From Foliimonas ilicis (GTDB lineage Bacteria; Pseudomonadota; Alphaproteobacteria; Rhizobiales; Rhizobiaceae): DNA of 64,000 nt. A model generated the notes under the pieces. That model made no database searches, was not told the origin of the DNA, and saw only the letters and a list, made by a program, of their open reading frames with translations. Each line of letters opens with the position of its first letter. Within the stretch, counting starts at the first letter, position 1. The position numbers and the translations under genes were made by a program. This document shows positions 44,358-52,840 of this stretch, piece by piece. The stretch lies in assembly GCF_039939195.1 (NCBI RefSeq), contig NZ_JBDUUH010000003.1, positions 1-64,000 of the forward strand, read 5' to 3'.

Positions 44358-45398
44358 TTACTGCTGGATGAAAGAAGCCCAGCGCTTCTGCGCTTCTTCA
44401 CCAGCAGGCGAACTCCACCATTCATCCGAAACCAGAAGCTGCTTGGCGGCATTTTCCGGCGAACTCGGCATTTCGGCCGCACGCTCCGGAGAAATCTTAC
44501 CGGTCTTGTAAGCTTCCGGATTGCCCGGACCGTAATCGATGTAAGCCGGGAAGTTCGCCTGAATGTCGGGCGCCATCGCCGCGTTGATGAATTTCACCGC
44601 CGTTTCCAGATTTGGTGCACCCTTGAGAATGCAAAGCGATGTGTATTGCAAAAAGCCCTCATTGAAGGTGTAGCCGATCGGCAGGCCTTCCTTGGCAACT
44701 GCCGTCACACGACCATTCCAGGCCATTTCCATATCGACTTCGCCATCGGCCAGAAGCTGTGCGGATTGCGCGCCCGATGTCCACCAGACCGTTACATGCG
44801 GCTTGATTTCCTCGAGCTTCTTGAAAGCCCGATCGACATCCAGCGGATACATCTTGTCCGGGGTTACGCCATCGGCGAGAAGCGCTGCTTCAAGTGTCGC
44901 AAGCGGATGATTTCGCAACGCGCGCGTACCCGGGAATTTCTTGACGTCCCAGAAATCGGCCCAGCTCTGCGGCGGGTTCTCGCCGAACTTGTCCGTGTTG
45001 TAGGCAAGGACGCTCGAATAGAATTCATACGCGACAGAATAGGGGCTCTTATATTCCGCAGGCATGTTGGTGACATTCGGCAGCTTCGAGAAATCGAGCG
45101 GCTCGATCATGCCCTGCTCGCCGCCGCGAATGCAGTCCTTGGCGGGTGTGTCGATGACGTCCCAGACAGGCTTGCCCGTCTCGGTCTGCGTCTTGATGAC
45201 CGGCCATGCGTCGGGCGAACTGTCCTGATTGATGGTGATGCCGAGCAATTCGGCAACCGGGTCGAGAATTGCCTTGGTCTGCGCCTCCTGGTAGGCGCCG
45301 CCTTGCGAAACGAAGGTGATTTGTTCAGCCGATGCCAGCCCGGCGGAAAGTGTGACGATGGACGCGGAGAGTATCGCAGTTGAAAGTTTGAGTCTCAT
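44358..45398 (-). CDS. ABC transporter substrate-binding protein, PotD type
   Basis: This 346-residue periplasmic binding protein has a signal peptide (MRLKLSTAILSASIV, cleaved near ASA-E). The mature start ITFVSQGGAYQEAQTKAI and the later NPPQSWADFWDVKKFPGTRA are typical of the spermidine/putrescine/opine-binding subgroup. Met at 45398 gives a normal signal peptide; an upstream in-frame start is less likely. The ligand is probably a cationic amine. Confidence 0.9.
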   Translation of the reverse strand: MRLKLSTAILSASIVTLSAGLASAEQITFVSQGGAYQEAQTKAILDPVAELLGITINQDSSPDAWPVIKTQTETGKPVWDVIDTPAKDCIRGGEQGMIEPLDFSKLPNVTNMPAEYKSPYSVAYEFYSSVLAYNTDKFGENPPQSWADFWDVKKFPGTRALRNHPLATLEAALLADGVTPDKMYPLDVDRAFKKLEEIKPHVTVWWTSGAQSAQLLADGEVDMEMAWNGRVTAVAKEGLPIGYTFNEGFLQYTSLCILKGAPNLETAVKFINAAMAPDIQANFPAYIDYGPGNPEAYKTGKISPERAAEMPSSPENAAKQLLVSDEWWSSPAGEEAQKRWASFIQQ

Positions 45399-45457
45399 TT
45401 CCGTTCTCCTCTTTTGGCAGGATTTCACGCCCTGCTTTGATGTTTGAATTCAGGGTC

Positions 45458-46753
45458 TTAGCGCCCAATTGCATCCAGGAACTGGTACCAGCCGGCGACA
45501 AGCCGGACGGCGGGTTCGCGAATGGGATAAAAGGGAACGGGTTTCAGCCGCTCCGAAGTCAGAAGACCGAGATCCGGCTTTTCGCCAGCGACAATCGCAG
45601 CAACGTGCTTGCCCATCGTGGAAGCCAGCGCCACGCTCGTACCATTGTAGCCGACCGCATAGACGACACGCTCGTCGAGCCGCCCGGCATGCGGGATGCT
45701 GTCCATGGTCATCGCGACCAGACCCGACCATTTATGAGTAACCGCAACGTTCGACAGTTCGGGAAATTGGCGCACCATCGCCTTGTGGAGCGCTGAAAAA
45801 GCGCTTGTCGAATCCGTCTTGCCGAATGCACCCCGGCCGCCATAGAGCAGACGATCACCGGCCTTGCGAAACCAGCGCATCATGCGCCTTGTTTCCGTAT
45901 AGCTGCGGCCATTGGTGAGCAGATTGCTGCCGGAAAGCGGTTCCGTCGCGATCATTGCCGAGCGGAATGGGATGATTGCCTTGCGAACGCTTGCGGTCGC
46001 TTTCGTCAGGTCGGAATATGAGTTGGTAGCGATCACGGCCTGCCTGGCATTGATCGTGCCGCCCGGCGTTTCCAGAAGCACCCCGGCTCCGTCACGACGC
46101 ATTCCGGTAACCGGCGTATTTTCGAAAACCGGTATCCCGGCGGACTTTAGGCCTCTCGCAATGCCAAGCACGAAATTGAGCGGATGAATGATGCCGCCAT
46201 GGGTGTTGAGCATCCCGCCGGTAAAATCCCGCGAGCCGGTTTCCGCCGCCATTTCTTCCGCTGAAAGAATGCGACAGGCCTTGTCACCGAGCGCCTGTCT
46301 CAGCCACTCTGTCTCCTTTTTCAGAGCGGCGAGCGAGACGGCATTATGCGCGCAGCGCAGCGATCCCGTCGGCTGATAATCGGCAGCCGAAATGCCGTAA
46401 TCCTCGACCAGTTCGCCGACATGATCGATCGCCTCGATACCGAGATCGTGCATGCGCCGGGCCGTGTCGATGCCGAAGCGCGCAGCGATTTCGGAAAAGG
46501 AAATGCGGAACTTGCCGGAAACGACGCCGCCATTGCGGCCGCTGGCGCCCCATCCGATGCGGCTTGCTTCAAGTACCACCGCCGAGATGCCGCGTGCGGC
46601 GAGGTAGCGGGCAGTGCTCAGGCCCGTGTAACCGCCGCCAATTATTGCGACGTCATATTGATGACCGCCCGACAGCTCGCCGAAGACCGGGCGGTCGACG
46701 GCTGTCTCCTGCCAGAGCGAGGCAATATCGGGGAAGGGCGGCTGGGCGGTCAT
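45458..46753 (-). CDS. FAD-dependent oxidoreductase, DadA/PuuB-like
   Basis: This 431-residue DAO-family flavoenzyme has FAD motif IIGGGYTGLSTARYLAARG near residue 37 and the conserved GRNGG and NTHGGIIHP segments. Its architecture matches gamma-glutamylputrescine oxidase (PuuB) and D-amino-acid dehydrogenases. Located between a HAD hydrolase and the PotD-type binding protein, it likely oxidises the imported amine or its derivative. No glutamylputrescine synthetase is nearby, so the classic Puu route is not complete. Confidence 0.88.
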   Translation of the reverse strand: MTAQPPFPDIASLWQETAVDRPVFGELSGGHQYDVAIIGGGYTGLSTARYLAARGISAVVLEASRIGWGASGRNGGVVSGKFRISFSEIAARFGIDTARRMHDLGIEAIDHVGELVEDYGISAADYQPTGSLRCAHNAVSLAALKKETEWLRQALGDKACRILSAEEMAAETGSRDFTGGMLNTHGGIIHPLNFVLGIARGLKSAGIPVFENTPVTGMRRDGAGVLLETPGGTINARQAVIATNSYSDLTKATASVRKAIIPFRSAMIATEPLSGSNLLTNGRSYTETRRMMRWFRKAGDRLLYGGRGAFGKTDSTSAFSALHKAMVRQFPELSNVAVTHKWSGLVAMTMDSIPHAGRLDERVVYAVGYNGTSVALASTMGKHVAAIVAGEKPDLGLLTSERLKPVPFYPIREPAVRLVAGWYQFLDAIGR

Positions 46754-46765
46754 CTCCTGTCTTTC

Positions 46766-47497
46766 TCAGGCAGCGCTTGCGGTCTGAAACCGTGCAACCA
46801 GTTCCGCATCGACGGCGTCTGCAAGCTGCTTGAGCGAGGAGAAGTGATAGTCGGGCTTGGTCAGCACCTTGGGTTCGGGCGTGCCGCCGAAACCTTTCTG
46901 GCCCTGGCGCCGCTCTATCCAGCATGTCGTGTAGGAAAGTTCTTTCGCGACACCGATGTCGTGATGCTGGCTCTGCGCGACATGCAGGATTTCCGACTGC
47001 TTGTATCCGGCCACGGATTGGCGGCCCTTGTTGAAGGCAAAGAATTGCGGGTTCGGCTTGGCGCAACCGGCCTCGTCGCAAGTGACGCTGTCATGGAACG
47101 GATTGCCTAGCGCGTCCGAATAGGCCGAGAAGGCGGTACGGTCCGCATTCGTCATCGCGACGAGACGGAAATTCTTGCGCAGACGCGCCAGCGTCTCGAC
47201 GGAGTCCGAAAAAGCCGGCCAGCGCAGAACCGAAAGCTGAAAGGCTTCCGCAGTCGCCACATCATTTTTAAAGCCGAGTTCCTCTGCCAGCGACAGATAG
47301 ACGTCCTTCATGGCGACCGACGAACGACCATAGAATTTGTCGCGTCCGCGCTTGTAGGGTTCGAAAATGTCGTCGTCCGACAGTCCCGCCGTCTTTTCAC
47401 CGCCAAGAGCCCGCACGGCATCCAGAACGCCCTTTTCGAAGTCGATCAGGGTGCCGACGACGTCGAATGTCATGACCTTGAATTGAGTAAGTTTCAT
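46766..47497 (-). CDS. HAD-superfamily hydrolase, haloacid dehalogenase type II-like
   Basis: This 243-residue HAD protein has the nucleophile Asp12 (TFDVVGTLID), the Thr-Asn pair in VAMTNADR and Lys in CAKPNPQFF. True L-2-haloacid dehalogenases have Tyr after the nucleophile segment (DxYGTL) and an SSNxxD motif. Here the first is DVVGTL and the second reads QSQHHD. A phosphatase or other hydrolase activity is therefore more likely than dehalogenation. It lies 38 bp after the ATPase gene in the amine-importer operon. Confidence 0.85.
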   Translation of the reverse strand: MKLTQFKVMTFDVVGTLIDFEKGVLDAVRALGGEKTAGLSDDDIFEPYKRGRDKFYGRSSVAMKDVYLSLAEELGFKNDVATAEAFQLSVLRWPAFSDSVETLARLRKNFRLVAMTNADRTAFSAYSDALGNPFHDSVTCDEAGCAKPNPQFFAFNKGRQSVAGYKQSEILHVAQSQHHDIGVAKELSYTTCWIERRQGQKGFGGTPEPKVLTKPDYHFSSLKQLADAVDAELVARFQTASAA

Positions 47498-47535
47498 AGT
47501 TTCTTTCCTTCTTGAATACAGAACGACCGTGCGTT

Positions 47536-48627
47536 TCAGGGTGCTTGCGGAACGACGATCGTGTCTTCGGGATGTAGTGCGACGATAATCGGATCGCCGG
47601 GCTTCTTGAGTTGCGATCGGCCCGCATAATTGCCGGGCAACCGCAGGCTGAGATCGCCGCCGGACGATAGTTTGAGGAAAAGCCGTATGCTTTCGCCTTG
47701 ATAGAGTGTTTCCGTGACGGTTCCCGTCAGCAGGTTCGAGCCGGTCGGTTCGCTGCCGTCCGCAACCACGAGTTTTTCGGAATGAACCGCAAGATAAAGC
47801 TGATCGCCCTGTGGGACGCGATGCGAACTACGCAAAATTGCATCACCCAGCCGCACCGTGTCGTCATTCTCGCGCTGGACGGGAAGAAGCGTCGCTTCGC
47901 CGATAAAGCGGGCGACGAAAGAATCTGCCGGATTGTCGTGAAGCTGTTCCGGCGTATCGACCTGTACAAACCTGCCCTTGTTCATGATGGCGACGCGATC
48001 GCTCATCGTCAGCGCTTCGCGCTGGTCGTGGGTAACGTAGATGATCGTCGCGCCGAGCCTCTTGTGCAATTGCCGTAGCTCGATCTGCATGGATTCCCGC
48101 AACTGCTTGTCGAGTGCCGACAGGGGCTCGTCCATCAGGATCAGCCGCGGCTCGAAAATCATGGCGCGCGCAAGCGCCACGCGCTGCCGCTGACCGCCGG
48201 ACAATTCGTGGATGCGCCGATCCGCGTAACCATTGAGCTCGACCATATCCAGCGCGCTTTGGAGCTTCTCCGGCCAGCTCGATTTCGGCAGCCGGCGCGC
48301 GCGCAGTGGAAATGTGATGTTCTCGGCAACGCTCATATGAGGAAAGAGCGCGTAATTCTGGAAAACGATACCGATATCGCGCTTGTGAGGCGGCTCGAAT
48401 GTAATATCCCGATCGCCCAACCAGATTGAACCTGACGTCGGCTGCACGAAGCCGCCGAGAATACCCAGAAAAGTGGTCTTTCCCGATCCCGAAGGTCCGA
48501 GGATGGAAACGAATTCGCCGGGAGCGACCTCCAGACTGACATTGTCCAAAGCGCGGAACTGGCCGTAGCTCTTTTGCGCGTTTCGGATGGAAACGCCCAC
48601 ACGCCCTGAATTTTTTATATCAACCAT
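47536..48627 (-). CDS. ABC transporter ATP-binding protein, PotA type
   Basis: This 363-residue ATPase has Walker A GPSGSGKTT, Q-loop FQNYALFPHMSV, signature LSGGQRQRV and Walker B LILMDEPLSALDKQLR, followed by a TOBE domain. It is the first gene of the operon ending at 40882. It energises the PotB/PotC-type permeases encoded further downstream. The HAD and flavoenzyme genes are inserted between it and the other transporter genes. Confidence 0.93.
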   Translation of the reverse strand: MVDIKNSGRVGVSIRNAQKSYGQFRALDNVSLEVAPGEFVSILGPSGSGKTTFLGILGGFVQPTSGSIWLGDRDITFEPPHKRDIGIVFQNYALFPHMSVAENITFPLRARRLPKSSWPEKLQSALDMVELNGYADRRIHELSGGQRQRVALARAMIFEPRLILMDEPLSALDKQLRESMQIELRQLHKRLGATIIYVTHDQREALTMSDRVAIMNKGRFVQVDTPEQLHDNPADSFVARFIGEATLLPVQRENDDTVRLGDAILRSSHRVPQGDQLYLAVHSEKLVVADGSEPTGSNLLTGTVTETLYQGESIRLFLKLSSGGDLSLRLPGNYAGRSQLKKPGDPIIVALHPEDTIVVPQAP

Positions 48628-48839
48628 CTGATTCCACTGAAAAATTTATGTGCGCTGATGCTTGGGTGGCAGGCGCGACATTCCTTGTTGAGTAGAAAAC
48701 CTGAACAGGTGAGTCTGTCTGGGCAATCATCGCCCTGCACAATCACATGTTCTGTTCCCCGAAGGTCTTGTGCCTTCCTTGATCAGCAACAGACCAAAGA
48801 AGCAGGCCATCGGCAATTGAAAAAAAGTTCAGGGAGGTG

Positions 48840-48852
48840 TTACATTATGTAA
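48840..48852. promoter_or_regulatory. Inverted repeat overlapping the LysR start
   Basis: TTACAT-T-ATGTAA is a perfect 6-bp inverted repeat ending at the first base of the proposed ATG at 48852. It also places the AGGGAGG ribosome site 14 bp from that ATG. It could be an autoregulatory site. Confidence 0.3.
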
Positions 48853-49811
48853 TGAACAAATTGAGACGATCTCTGCCGTCCATGAATGGGCTGTTTACGT
48901 TCGAAGCAGCATCGCGATGCGGTAATTTTTCCAAAGCCGCCGATGAACTGAACGTCACGCCCGCCGCAGTCAGCCGTATGATCACCCGTCTGGAGCAGAA
49001 TCTCGGGACAGCTTTGTTCATGCGTCAGGCGGGTGGAGTGAGCCTCACCGAATCAGGCCAGCTTCTTTTCGATGCTATTTCCAGAGGGTTTTCCGGAATA
49101 GAAAGCGCCTTGGGCGAAATCGAAGACCGCCGCATCGGTGTTCAAACTGTCTCCCTGTCGGTTTCCACTGGATTTACGACGCATTGGATGATGCCTCGCA
49201 TGGCGGAATTCAAGCGCCAGTTTCCTGCCGTCGATTTGAGATTCCAGCTTGTGATGGGCGCCGTTTCCGGCCCGGTCAACGATGTGGATATCGGAATGAG
49301 ATTTGTGAACGGCCCCGATGAGCGCCATGAGGCCGTCTTCGTGATGCCGGAAATACTGGTCCCGATCTGCAGCCCGTCCTACCGGGAAAGTCACAGCGTC
49401 AACGGCAGTGATGTGAGGCGGATACCGGACACCACGATCAATCTCAGCGATGCACAGCCGAACTGGTCGAGCCTGTTTTCACCATTGAATGAGGGTGACA
49501 CCGGAAATTCGATGATCTTTTCCGATTACGCCATCGTGGTGCAAGCCGTGTTGCTCGGGCAGGGCGTCGGACTGGGCTGGCTGAATGTCGTTGCGCATTG
49601 GCTTCGAACCAAAGCCCTGGTACCGGCAAGCGAACATCTCATGAAGACAGGCCGCCAGTGCCATCTCGTGCGCCTGAAAGACAAGCCCCTGCGTCCCATC
49701 GTGGCAGACGTCCAGGATTGGCTGATCGCCGAACTCAACAGCGACGTCCTCGCCGTCGATGCCCTCTATCCGCATCTTGGTCTAAGGCAGTCGGTTCAGC
49801 CGAAGAACTGA
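48852..49811 (+). CDS. LysR-family transcriptional regulator, GcvA-like
   Basis: This 319-residue LysR protein has a winged helix at the N-terminus (FTFEAASRCGNFSKAADELN followed by VTPAAVSRMITRLEQ) and a type-2 periplasmic-binding effector domain resembling GcvA/AmpR. It is divergent from the amine-importer operon starting at 48627 and probably controls it. The start is uncertain: ATG 48852 gives the usual N-terminus, but the AGGGAGG site is rather distant; GTG 48837 overlaps that site. Confidence 0.88.
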   Translation: MNKLRRSLPSMNGLFTFEAASRCGNFSKAADELNVTPAAVSRMITRLEQNLGTALFMRQAGGVSLTESGQLLFDAISRGFSGIESALGEIEDRRIGVQTVSLSVSTGFTTHWMMPRMAEFKRQFPAVDLRFQLVMGAVSGPVNDVDIGMRFVNGPDERHEAVFVMPEILVPICSPSYRESHSVNGSDVRRIPDTTINLSDAQPNWSSLFSPLNEGDTGNSMIFSDYAIVVQAVLLGQGVGLGWLNVVAHWLRTKALVPASEHLMKTGRQCHLVRLKDKPLRPIVADVQDWLIAELNSDVLAVDALYPHLGLRQSVQPKN

Positions 49812-50388
49812 TGCAACTCGTCGGTCTCCGGTGATCATGCTGTGCCTGCCGAAACAAGCACAGCGATGCCACCGCATGTGAATAAAAACTCCAATTTCAT
49901 GTTTTTTATTCACCCCTCACACCCCGCCCCTATCATTCCCCCACTGTCTTAGCGGGAAGCCGGTGCGCACCGGGTATCGGTTCAGACAGCGGTGACTTCC
50001 CATTTGCGACTGCGGTAGTCGTGAGTTCCGAGGGCATCCGACAGGTCGGCGCGTCGAAGATGCGTTCATGGCGGGAAGTGACAAACCCCGCCGATGAAAC
50101 ATCCCAAAGCGTGCGGAGAAACCGCGATGTTTGCCTGCACTATTGAATGCAGGAGACATTGTGCCCGACCGACTGGGTAGCAGGTGAGGAGCGGTCCGCG
50201 CAGCGGACGAGAAGCCAACAACTTGGCTTCTCAAGCTCCGAACGGCGGGGTGCGGACGTCGCGCCACATAATTACTTACACTAGGAAGGCACGGCCAAGC
50301 GCCCCGCTTCCCGGTTCTTTGACAATGGCCAGACGCAGAATGCGGGCGTGGCGATGAGAGAATATGTCCTGCGTGCTTCCCCAGGCGA
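49812..50388. other. Non-coding, hairpin-rich region
   Basis: The 577 bases between the LysR gene and the apionate-oxidoisomerase-like gene contain no credible protein gene. From about 49950 they are GC-rich and full of symmetric elements: palindrome CCGGTGCGCACCGG (49960-49973); GGCGGG/CCCGCC (50070-50075/50087-50092); a bulged hairpin with an AGAAA loop (about 50106-50131); CCTGCA/TGCAGG (50134-50139/50148-50153); and a three-way junction (50188-50239). This looks like structured RNA. A degraded group II intron is one possibility, from the overall look and a GTGCC at 50161, but I cannot find a standard domain V. Confidence 0.45.
50188..50239 (+). ncRNA. Putative structured RNA element with three-way junction
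   Basis: GGAGC (50188-50192) pairs with GCTCC (50235-50239). Enclosed are two perfect hairpins: GTCCGC/GCGGAC with a 3-base loop (50194-50208) and GAGAAGCCAA/TTGGCTTCTC with a CAAC loop (50209-50232). Such nested pairing is unlikely by chance. The RNA family and the true strand are unknown. Confidence 0.4.
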
Positions 50389-51213
50389 TCACGTAATGCG
50401 GCGGATGCTCTCGGCCAGTTCGGCCGGTTCGAAGATTCCCTTCCAGTCATCGCGCATCAGGCGTGGCTTGCCGTTTTCGACTGCCTTGTTGCATGCATCC
50501 GAGAAAACACCGGGAATATGCCCGAAAGTGACGGCCGCAAGAATATTGAGATGGCCGAGCAGAAAATCGCGTGCCGCGATTTCAGGAACGCCACGCCTTA
50601 CGACTTCTTCGACACCCTCCCGCATGACTTCAAGCAGGGACGCGGCCAGGGTTTCAGACAGTGCGGGCTCAAGAAGGGCCAATTGCTCGACTGTCAGACG
50701 GTGCGATCTGAGGACCGGCCCCCAGATGATCTGCGCGACTTCTTCGCCGCGCGCATAGAGCGCTTCCGGGCCATGCATCAATGCATTTACGATCGACTGT
50801 TTGGCAGCTATTCCGCCGAAGCGGTCATCACGAGCCTGCTTGCTTTCTTCGTCGCTGAAGATGGACGGGTGGCATGGGTGGGTGACGAAATAGCCGATAT
50901 CTTCGCGTTCCGGCAGATGTCCCGCATAAGGTGCTGCCGGATCGAGGATGATGACCAAAGTGCCGGAATCGAGTGTCGGAACGATCTTTTCGGCAACAGT
51001 GCCGATTACGGTGTCGGGAACGGCAAGCACGACTACATCCGCCGCCTTCAGTGCGTCCGCCTGATCGCTCGGCGAAACATTCAGTTCGGTCTTTAGCCTT
51101 TCGCGGCCAGCTTCGCTGATCTCGACATAATGCACGTCATGGGACGTTTTGGACAAATTGCGGCCAAGGCGTATGCCCATTTTCCCGCCTGCGCCTAAAA
51201 GTGCGATCTTCAT
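50389..51213 (-). CDS. Phosphogluconate dehydrogenase-like oxidoreductase, possible D-apionate oxidoisomerase (ApnO-like)
   Basis: This 274-residue protein has an N-terminal NAD fold (MKIALLGAGGKMGIRLGRNL) and an all-helical C-terminal domain with ALMHGPEALYARGEEVAQII and HLNILAAVTFGHIPG. The segment VTHPCHPSIF follows the NAD domain. The architecture matches the phosphogluconate-dehydrogenase C-terminal family that includes D-apionate oxidoisomerase, which makes 3-oxo-isoapionate. I recognise the family but cannot separate apionate from other sugar-acid substrates. Met 51213 gives the normal N-terminus. It shares a minus-strand cluster with an aldehyde dehydrogenase and a GntR regulator. Confidence 0.82.
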   Translation of the reverse strand: MKIALLGAGGKMGIRLGRNLSKTSHDVHYVEISEAGRERLKTELNVSPSDQADALKAADVVVLAVPDTVIGTVAEKIVPTLDSGTLVIILDPAAPYAGHLPEREDIGYFVTHPCHPSIFSDEESKQARDDRFGGIAAKQSIVNALMHGPEALYARGEEVAQIIWGPVLRSHRLTVEQLALLEPALSETLAASLLEVMREGVEEVVRRGVPEIAARDFLLGHLNILAAVTFGHIPGVFSDACNKAVENGKPRLMRDDWKGIFEPAELAESIRRIT

Positions 51214-51312
51214 TTTCTCTCTCCCGGATTTTGGACAAACAAGTCTCTCTGGCGGCATGATTGCTCATGCCGCCTTGTCGATTTTGAACAGGGTTTGGGT
51301 GCCGCGTGGCGT

Positions 51313-52773
51313 TTAGCCGTGTGACGCCGCTACCGTCTTGACGCGGGTGAATCCGAAAAGAGCCTCGAAGCCCTTTTCGCGGCCGTGCCCGGATTTGCCG
51401 ACCCCGCCAAAAGGCAGTTCGATACCGCCGCCAGCACCGTAATTGTTGATGAAAACCTGACCGACTTGCAGCTTGCGCGCCATGCGCATCTGCCTGCCGC
51501 CATCCCGCGTCCAGACGCCGGCCACCAATCCGAATTCGGTGCCGTTGGCGATCCGGAGTGCATCAGCTTCGTCATCGAACGGGATGAGAACCTGAACCGG
51601 GCCGAAAATTTCTTCCTGCGCCAGCTTGTGGTCGGGAGAAACATCGGCAAACAGGACAGGCGCTACATAATTGCCTTCAGCCGAAGCGTCGTCGCGGATT
51701 TTTCCTTCGGCGGCGACCACGAGTTCGGCCTTGCCGATCTCGATGAACGAGCTGACGATCTGCTTCTGCTTTCGTGAGACGAGCGGTCCGAGATTATGGC
51801 TGCCGATGGCCGGACCGGCCTCCAGACCGCGGTAGATTTCGGCCATGCGGCGCTTGACCTCTTCGTAGACGCCGCGCTGAACCAGAACGCGCGAGGCGGC
51901 GGAGCAAGTCTGTCCGGCATTCTGCATGCATGCGCCGACAAGTGTCGGCATCGCTTTGTCGAGGTCGCAATCGTCGAACACAATGTGAGGCGACTTGCCG
52001 CCAAGCTCAAGCGTTACCGGAACGACGTTGCGGGCTGCTGCGGCCTGAATGCGCTCGCCGGTTCCCACCGAACCGGTAAACGACAGATGGTGCACACCGG
52101 AATGGCCCGAAAGTGCAGCGCCGACATCCGACCCGAGCCCGGTCACGATGTTGAGCGCACCAGCCGGAAGACCGGCTTCTTCGGCGATTGCGGCAAAGGC
52201 GAGTGAAGACAAGGATGCGTCTTCCGCAGGTTTCAGCACGCAGGCATTGCCCGCAGCCAGCGCTGCGCCAACACCGCGTCCGAGGATTTGCATCGGATAG
52301 TTCCAGGGGATGATGATCCCCGCAACGCCGTGTGGCTCGCGCAACGTGTAGACGGTGAACCCATCCTGATAGGGGATCGTGGTGCCGAAGAGTTTGTCGG
52401 CCGCACCTGCATAGAATTCGAGATAGCGTGCCAGAGCGATGGAATCGTTGCGCGACTGATGCAGCGGCTTGCCGACATCCAGGGCCTCGATCATCGCGAG
52501 ATCTTCGGCGCGTTCAAGAACCAGCGACGACATTTTCATGAGGATGCGGCCGCGCTCCGTTGCGGTGAGGCGTCCCCATTCACCATCCATTGCTGCCTGT
52601 GCTGCATCGACGGCCGCATTCACATCTTCAGGCGTTCCGCGCCCGATGGTTCCAATCACTTGGCCGGTTGACGGGTTCTCGACATCGATCGTCGCCGCGC
52701 CTTCGGGTTTGCGCCATGCGCCGCCAATGAAAATCTGGTTCGGGTCAAACCAAAGAACGTCTTTCAAATTCAT
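51313..52773 (-). CDS. NAD(P)-dependent aldehyde dehydrogenase
   Basis: This 486-residue aldehyde dehydrogenase has PWNYPMQIL near residue 156, LELGGKSPHIVF near 255 and the catalytic cysteine in NAGQTCSAASR. It resembles betaine-aldehyde and hydroxy-aldehyde dehydrogenases in length and motifs. It probably oxidises a sugar- or polyol-derived aldehyde to the acid used by the ApnO-like enzyme 99 bp downstream. ATG 52773 is preferred over an upstream in-frame start. Confidence 0.92.
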   Translation of the reverse strand: MNLKDVLWFDPNQIFIGGAWRKPEGAATIDVENPSTGQVIGTIGRGTPEDVNAAVDAAQAAMDGEWGRLTATERGRILMKMSSLVLERAEDLAMIEALDVGKPLHQSRNDSIALARYLEFYAGAADKLFGTTIPYQDGFTVYTLREPHGVAGIIIPWNYPMQILGRGVGAALAAGNACVLKPAEDASLSSLAFAAIAEEAGLPAGALNIVTGLGSDVGAALSGHSGVHHLSFTGSVGTGERIQAAAARNVVPVTLELGGKSPHIVFDDCDLDKAMPTLVGACMQNAGQTCSAASRVLVQRGVYEEVKRRMAEIYRGLEAGPAIGSHNLGPLVSRKQKQIVSSFIEIGKAELVVAAEGKIRDDASAEGNYVAPVLFADVSPDHKLAQEEIFGPVQVLIPFDDEADALRIANGTEFGLVAGVWTRDGGRQMRMARKLQVGQVFINNYGAGGGIELPFGGVGKSGHGREKGFEALFGFTRVKTVAASHG

Positions 52774-52840
52774 TATTATCTCCCCGGGCGCATGCCCGTC
52801 ATTCACCCGCGAAAGCGGGCCGTTAAGCGCATTGCGCAGT

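Noticed and set aside
44259..45383. 374-codon plus-strand frame opposite the PotD-type gene
   Set aside because: Shadow frame without ribosome site or domain.
49954..49965. GGGAAGCCGGTG, resembling the start of a cobalamin riboswitch
   Set aside because: The conserved CCGCCACTGT and the B12 box do not follow at the proper distance, and no cobalamin-related gene is downstream.
49955..49985. AGCCG...CGGTT pairing similar to group II intron domain V
   Set aside because: It is about nine bases shorter than the standard 34-base hairpin, lacks the GAAA loop, and lies before rather than after the intron-like 5' end at 50161.
49917..50450. Possible 177-residue minus-strand protein in the non-coding region
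   Set aside because: Composition is Arg/Ser/Pro-rich without motif, it runs into the ApnO-like gene, and the DNA is dominated by inverted repeats, favouring RNA structure over coding.
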